In this document: positions 5,622 through 9,915 of the stretch, piece by piece
How the letters are laid out: the number at the start of each line of letters is the position of its first letter
Position numbering within the stretch: the first letter of the stretch is position 1
Source: Acidobacteriota bacterium
Lineage (GTDB): Bacteria; Acidobacteriota; Terriglobia; UBA7540
Direction: 5' to 3'
Length of the DNA stretch: 9,915 bases
NCBI GenBank assembly: GCA_003165615.1
Contig: PLWR01000323.1
Span: forward strand, 1-9,915
Program-made: the position numbers and the translations under genes
The notes under the pieces: generated by a model
What the model saw: the letters and a program-made list of their open reading frames with translations, nothing else
The model's database searches: none
Told to the model about the DNA's origin: nothing

Positions 5622-7979
5622 ATGAGTGAGCAAATGGGGTTCCAAAGCACGGGCCGGCAAGCGCCAAAGGCAACCTGGACGCTGCGCCTTATCTTGTCGC
5701 TCATCGGATTCACGGCCGTCGTCGCCCAAGTCATGCTGATGCGCGAGTTACTGGTGGTCTTCTATGGCAACGAACTCGCGCTGGGGGTGATGCTGGCCAA
5801 CTGGCTCCTGTGGACGGCGCTCGGCGCAAGCTTGCTCGGGCGAGGGCCGGTGCGCGTCATCCATCCGCGAAAACTCATAGCGGGCCTTCAGGCGCTGCTG
5901 GCTTTGGCGCTGCCCCTCACCCTGCTGGCCGTGCGGGCCAGCAAAGGCTTTTGCCAATCGGTCCCAGGGGAAATCCTCGGGCCCGTGCCAATGTTCCTGA
6001 CCTCCTTCGTAACGCTCAGTGCTTTCTGCTTAATCTCCGGCGGCCTGTTTGCGGCGGGCAGCCGGTTGTTGGCGGAGATGACCGGCGCTTCCATCGCCAC
6101 GGCCACGGGCGCAGTGTACCTGCTGGAAGCAGCAGGCTCGGGAATGGGCGGCTTGGTCGCCGGCCTGGCGCTGGTACGGCTGGAGAACCCGTTTGAGATT
6201 ACGGCGCTTCTGGGCTTGCTGAATCTCCTTGCGGCTTGGGCGCTTGTCGCCCCCATCAGCGCATGGCGCCGGACTCTGACCGCATGCTTTGGAGTGATGG
6301 CTGCTCTGGTCCTCATGGGCGGTTACGAACTCCAGCCCCTTTCGCTTGCCCGCTTGTGGCGTGGCTATCACCTGGTGGCAGCGCAGAATTCCGTCTACGG
6401 CAGCCTGGCCGTGGTGGAGACGGGGGAGACCCGGAGCCTTTTTGAGAACGGCTTGATCGTCATGACCGTGCCGGACCCCTCGGCCGCCGAAGAGGCCGTG
6501 CATTTTGCCCTGCTCGAACATCCGGAACCTCACAGCCTGCTGTTGATTGGCGGTGGCGTGAATGGCAGCGTCGGTGAGGCGCTGACCCATCCCAGCCTGG
6601 AGCGCCTTGATTACGTCGAACTTGATCCGATGATCTTTGACATCGCGGCGCAGTACTTCCCCGCAGCGTGGGAGAAGATCCGGGGCGATTCACGCGTGCG
6701 GGTCCACGCCATGGACGGGCGGCGGTTCCTGAAGACAACAGCGAATTCTTTTGACGTCATCATTGTGAACCTGCCTGACCCGCACACGGCGCAACTCAAT
6801 CGGTTCTACACGGAAGAGTTCTATCGCGAAGCCGCCGCCAAGCTTCGGCCGGGCGGAATCGTGTCGTTCCAGGTGACCTCATCGGAGAATTACATCAATC
6901 AGGAGTTAGCTGACTTTCTCCGTTGCCTTGAGCGCACTTTGCGCCAGGTGTTTCCGGAAGTCACCGCGATCCCGGGCGACACGGTCCATTTCTTCGCGGC
7001 GGCAAAACCGGGAACGCTGACCTCCGATCCTCAAGAACTCCTGCGGCGGTTGCGGGCACGCCATTTACACACGCAGTATGTGCGGGAATACTTTTTGCCG
7101 TTTCGTATGTCACCGGACCGCATGCAGGACTTGCAACTGCAAATCGAGCCGTTGCCTTCAACGCCGGTCAATCGTGACTTCGCGCCGGTGGCCTATTACT
7201 TTGACGTGGCGCTGTGGAGCGCACCCTTTCACCAGGCATCAGCACACTGGTTCGAATCGCTCGCCAGCATGAGTTTTAAGCGGCTTCTTGTGGCCACCTT
7301 GCTGGCGCTTGCAGCGCTGGTCCCGCTTCTGTGGTGGTGGCCGGTCGCACCTGGCGATAAGCCGGCAGCCCGCGCACGCCGATCAGCAGCCTTCGCGGTG
7401 GCGATGGTGGGGTTCACGGAATTGGGTTTGGAAATTCTCCTGCTGTTGGGTTTTCAGGCGCTCTATGGTTACGTTTACCACGAGCTCACCATTCTAGTGG
7501 CGCTATTCATGGTAGGCGTGGCGTTGGGCAGCGGGTTGGCGCTCCGTTCGGCGCCGAGCCCGGGCCGCACTTCGATAGGGCGGGATTTGCGGCTCCTCGC
7601 GGGGCTGCAGATCCTCTTGGCGGTGTCACCGTTGTTGCTCTACGGGCTATTCATTCGACTCGGCCACCTGAGCAGCGCGGGTGGCCAACGCGCCGCGAGC
7701 GAAATCCTGTTCCCCGCCTTGGCGCTGGTGGCGGGCTTGCTGGGTGGCTTCCAATTCCTGCTGGCCAGCCGCGCTTATTTTGGCAACTCGTCTGAAAACG
7801 GCCACTCGCCCGGCGTGCTTTATGCCCTGGACCTTGCCGGCGCCTGCGCAGGGGCTCTGGCGCTGACTGTTCTGCTGATTCCCGTTTACGGATTTCTACG
7901 CACAGCAGCGCTTATGGCTGCGGTGAACTTAGCCCCGGCCGTGATGGCTGTTGCGGCCGGCTGGTCAGAGAGCGGGTAG
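5622..7979 (+). CDS. Membrane protein with spermidine-synthase-like domain
   Basis: A 785-residue integral membrane protein of the fused transporter-like/spermidine synthase type. About seven hydrophobic segments (roughly 21-235) precede a soluble SpeE-like Rossmann domain (roughly 240-530), and about seven more follow (553-782). The soluble domain has LLIGGGVNGSVGEAL (307-321), the VELDP acidic strand end (332-336), MDGRRF (364-369) and IIVNLPDPHTAQLNRFYT (380-397). Against canonical SpeE (GGGDGG; D-S/T-x-D), position 313 is Val rather than Asp, and the catalytic first Asp is Asn383; Asp386 is kept. Ordinary aminopropyl transfer from decarboxylated SAM is therefore doubtful, though nucleotide or SAM-like binding remains possible. 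The two membrane halves resemble one another. Start is ATG 5622 or ATG 5634; neither has a strong ribosome site. The stop TAG (7977-7979) lies inside the repeat GGGTAGCGCGG. Confidence 0.85.
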   Translation: MSEQMGFQSTGRQAPKATWTLRLILSLIGFTAVVAQVMLMRELLVVFYGNELALGVMLANWLLWTALGASLLGRGPVRVIHPRKLIAGLQALLALALPLTLLAVRASKGFCQSVPGEILGPVPMFLTSFVTLSAFCLISGGLFAAGSRLLAEMTGASIATATGAVYLLEAAGSGMGGLVAGLALVRLENPFEITALLGLLNLLAAWALVAPISAWRRTLTACFGVMAALVLMGGYELQPLSLARLWRGYHLVAAQNSVYGSLAVVETGETRSLFENGLIVMTVPDPSAAEEAVHFALLEHPEPHSLLLIGGGVNGSVGEALTHPSLERLDYVELDPMIFDIAAQYFPAAWEKIRGDSRVRVHAMDGRRFLKTTANSFDVIIVNLPDPHTAQLNRFYTEEFYREAAAKLRPGGIVSFQVTSSENYINQELADFLRCLERTLRQVFPEVTAIPGDTVHFFAAAKPGTLTSDPQELLRRLRARHLHTQYVREYFLPFRMSPDRMQDLQLQIEPLPSTPVNRDFAPVAYYFDVALWSAPFHQASAHWFESLASMSFKRLLVATLLALAALVPLLWWWPVAPGDKPAARARRSAAFAVAMVGFTELGLEILLLLGFQALYGYVYHELTILVALFMVGVALGSGLALRSAPSPGRTSIGRDLRLLAGLQILLAVSPLLLYGLFIRLGHLSSAGGQRAASEILFPALALVAGLLGGFQFLLASRAYFGNSSENGHSPGVLYALDLAGACAGALALTVLLIPVYGFLRTAALMAAVNLAPAVMAVAAGWSESG

Positions 7980-7982
7980 CGC

Positions 7983-8042
7983 GGGGAAACGTAGCGAAGA
8001 GTTATTCGGCTCCGAGGCGAATTACTCTGCGGTACTTTCCCC
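7983..8042. repeat. Long palindrome, copy 1 of an inverted pair
   Basis: GGGGAAA...TTTCCCC arms enclose a 45-bp core (7991-8035) that begins GTAGCGAAGAGTTATTCG and closes with its imperfect complement. It starts 4 bp after the stop of the SpeE-like membrane gene. The reverse complement of the core matches the core at 8064-8108 at 36 of 45 positions. It sits between convergent genes, so it could act as a bidirectional terminator or RNA stabiliser. Confidence 0.7.
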
Positions 8043-8062
8043 GTGCACGAAAATGAATCAGA

Positions 8063-8109
8063 CGTACCGATGAGTAATTTTTCTCGGAGAAAAATAACTC
8101 ATCGCTACG
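8063..8109. repeat. Long palindrome, copy 2 of an inverted pair
   Basis: Twenty-three-base arms (8063-8085 and 8087-8109) pair with two mismatches around a single G; the centre reads ATTTTTCTCGGAGAAAAAT. It ends four bases before the stop codon of the minus-strand secreted-protein gene. Read on the minus strand, the A/T-rich arms give a stem followed by U-rich sequence, so it may help end that transcript. It is an inverted relative of the 7983-8042 element. Confidence 0.7.
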
Positions 8110-8113
8110 CCGC

Positions 8114-8548
8114 TCAAGGGACACCGCAACTCTCGACTTCGATGCGGACATTGGATACTCGGTCCACATGGAGCAGCCACTCGGGAATTCGACCCTGCTT
8201 CCATTCAAATCGCCCCACAAAATCGCCCGAGATGTGTTTAGCTTTCGATTGGAACGGCGGACAATAGTACACGGCCAGAATCGCCTTGAACCCTGGATCG
8301 GCGGAGGCCGCGTCGGTGGGCCGAATCGCTATTGCTTTCTTACAGTTTGGGCTCGAAAGATCGGTATACTGGATACCCTTTTCAAAATTGCCACGGATTG
8401 AGAGATATTGCCCGTTGAGCTCGGCAGCAGAGGCTATTACCTGACAAACGTCGAACTGTTTCGGCGTCTCGGATCCGCTCCTTACGGGAAGGCTTGCGAG
8501 AGCAGCCACCACGGCCACCGTAATGATGACAATGCGCCCGGCTGTCAT
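8114..8548 (-). CDS. Small secreted protein, function unknown
   Basis: A 144-residue protein with a clear N-terminal signal peptide (MTAGRIVIITVAVVAALASL, cleavage probably near residues 23-26). The exported part carries four Cys (35, 69, 96, 141), allowing two disulfides. The stretch DVCQVIASAAELNGQYLSIR, then an acidic gap and LSSPNC, recalls widespread uncharacterised exported proteins with the pattern 'C..l......ngq.v.irG......l....C', probably a small beta-barrel; this likeness is from memory and not a firm family call. The frame extends to an ATG at 8575, but GGAGG at 8559-8555 is six bases before ATG 8548, and that start puts the basic residue directly ahead of the hydrophobic core, so 8548 is preferred. 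It is convergent with the SpeE-like gene. No functional partner is evident. Confidence 0.7.
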   Translation of the reverse strand: MTAGRIVIITVAVVAALASLPVRSGSETPKQFDVCQVIASAAELNGQYLSIRGNFEKGIQYTDLSSPNCKKAIAIRPTDAASADPGFKAILAVYYCPPFQSKAKHISGDFVGRFEWKQGRIPEWLLHVDRVSNVRIEVESCGVP

Positions 8549-8554
8549 TGGCAG

Positions 8555-8562
8555 CCTCCCCC
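8555..8562 (-). promoter_or_regulatory. Ribosome binding site fixing the secreted-protein start
   Basis: The minus strand reads GGGGGAGG, a strong Shine-Dalgarno match, six bases upstream of ATG 8548. It argues against the upstream ATG at 8575 in the same frame. Confidence 0.65.
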
Positions 8563-8604
8563 GATCGCAGCCCACTCAGCGCACCAATGGTTCGTATCCG
8601 GCGG

Positions 8605-8727
8605 AAACGGTGTCAGGAACATGTGAAAAAATTGCTTTTACCGATTTCAGCACTACGCATTTTCAATACTTTACATTGTGGATAACGGGTCCAAATTCAA
8701 TTTTTTCACATGTTCCAGGTACCGTTT
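8605..8727. repeat. MITE-like element with 30-bp terminal inverted repeats
   Basis: GGAACATGTGAAAAAATTG (8616-8634) is matched perfectly by its reverse complement at 8698-8716. With four intervening bases the match resumes outward as AAACGGT (8605-8611) and ACCGTTT (8721-8727), giving 30-bp arms with 27 matches. The 63-bp centre is AT-rich and shows no gene. No clear target-site duplication is visible. The form suggests a non-autonomous mobile palindrome or a structured RNA hairpin; no transposase is nearby. Confidence 0.7.
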
Positions 8728-8870
8728 TTCTTCCCAAAGATGAATGTTAAAAACCGGCGGAGCAGTGCCGTTACGATTCGTGCGGTTTACCTAGCCAGCG
8801 CCATAATCCATCAAAAACTTTGGCAAACTCCGGAAGAGCACCGAGGCGGTGGAGAGCGCGAATCTTGTGC

Positions 8871-8953
8871 AGTGCCTCAGTTTGATGTAGCGGCGGCTTC
8901 ACGCCGCCATTTGGCGAGGTGAACTCGCCGCTACAAATTCAAACTGAGACACT
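8871..8953. repeat. BIME-like element: two REP-like hairpins head to head
   Basis: Outer arms AGTGCCTCAGTTTGA (8871-8885) and TCAAACTGAGACACT (8939-8953) match at 14 of 15 positions. Inside, TGTAGCGGCG and CGCCGCTACA (8886-8895, 8926-8935) are perfect. The interior alternatively folds as two hairpins: GGCGGC-TTCAC-GCCGCC (8892-8908) and GGCGAG-GTGAA-CTCGCC (8913-8929), each headed by GTAGC on its own strand. The two units are 18/22 identical when aligned head to head, and the differences preserve pairing. It interrupts the MazF/PemK relic. Confidence 0.75.
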
Positions 8954-9019
8954 ACGGAACCGTGGGGAGCGCGGTTACTCCCTGGGCGAGAAACGCGCCG
9001 GGCTTCAGAAAGGAAACGG

Positions 9020-9048
9020 GTAGGGGGCGGTTCGCGAACCGCCACTAC
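9020..9048. repeat. GTAG...CTAC palindrome inside the toxin relic
   Basis: GGCGGTTCGCGAACCGCC (9026-9043) is a perfect 18-bp palindrome flanked by GTAG (9020-9023) and CTAC (9045-9048). On the minus strand it reads GTAGT plus the stem, the same plan as the other REP-like units. It occupies the place of about eight codons of the MazF/PemK-like frame and supplies its premature TAG. Confidence 0.75.
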
Positions 9049-9188
9049 TATAAACCGCGCAGGCTGGTGGTGTGCGGAATGACGGTAATGAGTGCGCGGT
9101 CTTGGTCTCCAAAGGCCCAGGTGACCACCAGGGCGGGACGGGATTTCGCCGCCATGCCGAAAATCGATCAGCCAGACCTCACCGCAGC

Positions 9189-9225
9189 GGGCGCCGTGGG
9201 CCGAACGCCGTTCGGCCCCACGCCC
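9189..9225. repeat. Bulged GC-rich hairpin abutting the toxin relic
   Basis: GTGGGCCGAA and TTCGGCCCCAC pair with one bulge around CGCCG, and outer GGGCG/CGCCC extend the stem. It lies immediately before the recognisable start of the MazF/PemK-like frame (minus strand) and probably replaced its first codons and upstream DNA. Confidence 0.55.
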
Positions 9226-9288
9226 TATGCCCTTCCATGGGCAAATTGTTGTTTTCGTCTCGAAATTTGCGATGGGTCAGAATTTTTC

Positions 9289-9304
9289 TTCCTACCGGTA
9301 GGAA
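9289..9304. promoter_or_regulatory. Perfect 16-bp palindrome upstream of the STGPRT gene promoter
   Basis: TTCCTACCGGTAGGAA is perfectly self-complementary and ends 17 bp before the -35 of the promoter at 9322. The position suits an operator or activator site; equally it may be another dispersed palindrome. Its regulator is unknown. Confidence 0.4.
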
Positions 9305-9321
9305 ATGGTCACCTATTTAAC

Positions 9322-9351
9322 TTGACAATAGCTAGCCCAGTCTGATATATT
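9322..9351 (+). promoter_or_regulatory. Strong sigma70-type promoter for the STGPRT gene
   Basis: TTGACA (9322-9327), a perfect -35, is followed after 18 bp by TATATT (9346-9351). Transcription would begin near 9358, giving a leader of about 127 nt before the ATG at 9485. The match is the best promoter in the window. Confidence 0.65.
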
Positions 9352-9484
9352 TCAGGGTTATGCCGCTGTACGCTACACTGACCGGCTTCCCGCCGTCCTT
9401 TTCCCCTCCCCATGCGAACGGTCCCACAAGCGCGCCGCGGCCCGGGCAGGTTATCCGCCTGACCCAAACAAAGGAGAAAAAAAC

Positions 9485-9915
9485 ATGAATCTGATCAAAA
9501 GAGAATCCAGCCCGGCGCAAGCCAAGGCCAACCGCGCCAATAGTCTGCTTTCCACCGGCCCCCGCACGGCGCGAGGAAAAGCCATCTCGAGCCTCAATGG
9601 ATTCGCGACACGCCGGCTCTCCGCCACCGACGCGCTCAATATAAAGGTCTTGGGCGAGGAGCCGGAGGATTTCGAGACCCTCCATCGTAATTTGTCCGCC
9701 GCCCTGCGGCCGCGCGACGCCTGGGAGTCGGCCTGGGTCGAGGACATCGCCATGCTGCGCTGGCGGCGCTGGCGCTTGCAGCGGGCGGAGGCCGGAATCC
9801 TGGCGGCGCGGAAGCTGAAACTCGAGATCGAGCGGCAGCGGCTTGCACTGTCCGTGCAAACGGAAGGCCCCGAAAACCCGTTCGCGCTTCAGGCCTACGG
9901 CTACTGTAGCCTCCG
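9485..9915 (+). CDS. STGPRT-motif protein of unknown function (5' part)
   Basis: The first 143 codons of a gene that runs off the right edge. ATG 9485 follows AAGGAG (9471-9476) with 8 nt spacing. The N-terminal block AKANRANSLLSTGPRTARGK (13-32) followed by SSLNG (35-39) is the hallmark of a family of uncharacterised proteins ('RAN...STGPRT.EGK...NAL.HGL') that I know from Acidobacteriota, Planctomycetota and related genomes, often in several copies; here the usual 'ALKHGL' end is replaced by GFATRRL. The rest (50-125) is charged and helical, with many Arg/Glu and several Trp (80, 84, 93, 96), as is typical of the family. No signal peptide or membrane segment. The role is unknown; the basic N-terminus could suit nucleic-acid or peptide binding, but that is speculation. 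A near-consensus promoter and long leader lie upstream. Confidence 0.8.
   Translation, partial: MNLIKRESSPAQAKANRANSLLSTGPRTARGKAISSLNGFATRRLSATDALNIKVLGEEPEDFETLHRNLSAALRPRDAWESAWVEDIAMLRWRRWRLQRAEAGILAARKLKLEIERQRLALSVQTEGPENPFALQAYGYCSL

Larger units (their letters stand above)
8771..9183 (-). pseudogene. MazF/PemK-family toxin relic, frameshifted and repeat-interrupted
   Basis: Read on the minus strand, four fragments lie in the order of one MazF/PemK-type endoribonuclease toxin. (1) GEVWLIDF (9183-9160). (2) After a one-base shift at the TTTT run (9163-9160), GMAAKSRPALVV, then FGDQDRALITVIPHTTSLRG (ending 9054). (3) PVSFLKPGAFLAQGVTALPTVP split across 9020-8955 (22 codons). (4) HKIRALHRLGALPEFAK and a WRWLGKP tail to TAA at 8773-8771. 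Together they give about 97 residues against the usual 105-115. Between 2 and 3, 33 nt (9053-9021) are largely a GTAG...CTAC palindrome with an in-frame TAG, replacing about eight expected codons. Between 3 and 4 lies the 83-bp repeat 8953-8871. No intact N-terminus or antitoxin gene is seen upstream, where a hairpin (9189-9225) abuts the reading frame. The GEVW, RPALVV and TSLRG blocks are the family hallmarks. The gene cannot produce a functional toxin as it stands. Confidence 0.82.

Noticed and set aside
8962..9345. A 127-codon plus-strand ORF in the intergenic region
   Set aside because: It runs antisense to the MazF/PemK relic and through two palindromes; no family features in the plus-strand translation.
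9412..9462. A second small ORF (16 codons) in the leader of the STGPRT gene
   Set aside because: Preceded by a pyrimidine run without a ribosome site and too short to distinguish from chance.

Overview
The window is a GC-rich bacterial chromosome segment. I infer a soil-type Acidobacteriota (Terriglobia-like) genome. The reasons are the 3'-terminal gene, which carries the 'RAN..LSTGPRT..GK' motif of proteins I associate with that phylum, and the abundance of intergenic GTAG-headed palindromes and GGAC heptamer repeats. No rRNA or other direct taxonomic marker is present, so this is moderate confidence only.

Layout. (1) 1-284: no confident gene; two hairpins, then a promoter and a candidate arginine operator that runs into the argR start codon. 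(2) 285-3546: an arginine block, argR (repressor), argG (argininosuccinate synthase) and argH (argininosuccinate lyase). argG and argH overlap by ATGA; argR and argG are separated by a heptamer inverted-repeat element. The two enzymes convert citrulline plus aspartate into arginine plus fumarate, and ArgR is the expected arginine-responsive regulator. (3) 3692-4525: a cytosolic alpha-helical (HEAT-like) repeat protein. (4) 4527-7979: a convergent DUF362 protein with a Tat-like leader, and divergent from it a 785-residue protein in which a spermidine-synthase-like domain sits between two similar membrane halves. An 87-bp divergent gap with two perfect inverted repeats separates them. (5) 7980-8113: two long palindromes, inverted copies of one another, between convergent genes. 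(6) 8114-8548 (minus): a small secreted protein.

(7) 8549-9484 looks empty in ORF terms but is not. Read on the minus strand it holds the relic of a MazF/PemK-family toxin. The relic has one frameshift, its middle is replaced by a GTAG...CTAC palindrome, and it is broken again by an 83-bp element containing two REP-like hairpins head to head. A third palindrome abuts its N-terminal end and a 123-bp MITE-like hairpin lies just past its stop. (8) 9322-9915: a near-consensus sigma70-type promoter, a 127-nt leader, and the first 143 codons of the STGPRT-motif protein, which runs off the window.

The most notable content is the set of REP-like palindromes and the toxin relic they interrupt. I do not see a complete new defence or metabolic system. 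The odd membrane SpeE-like/DUF362 pair is the best candidate for undescribed biochemistry.
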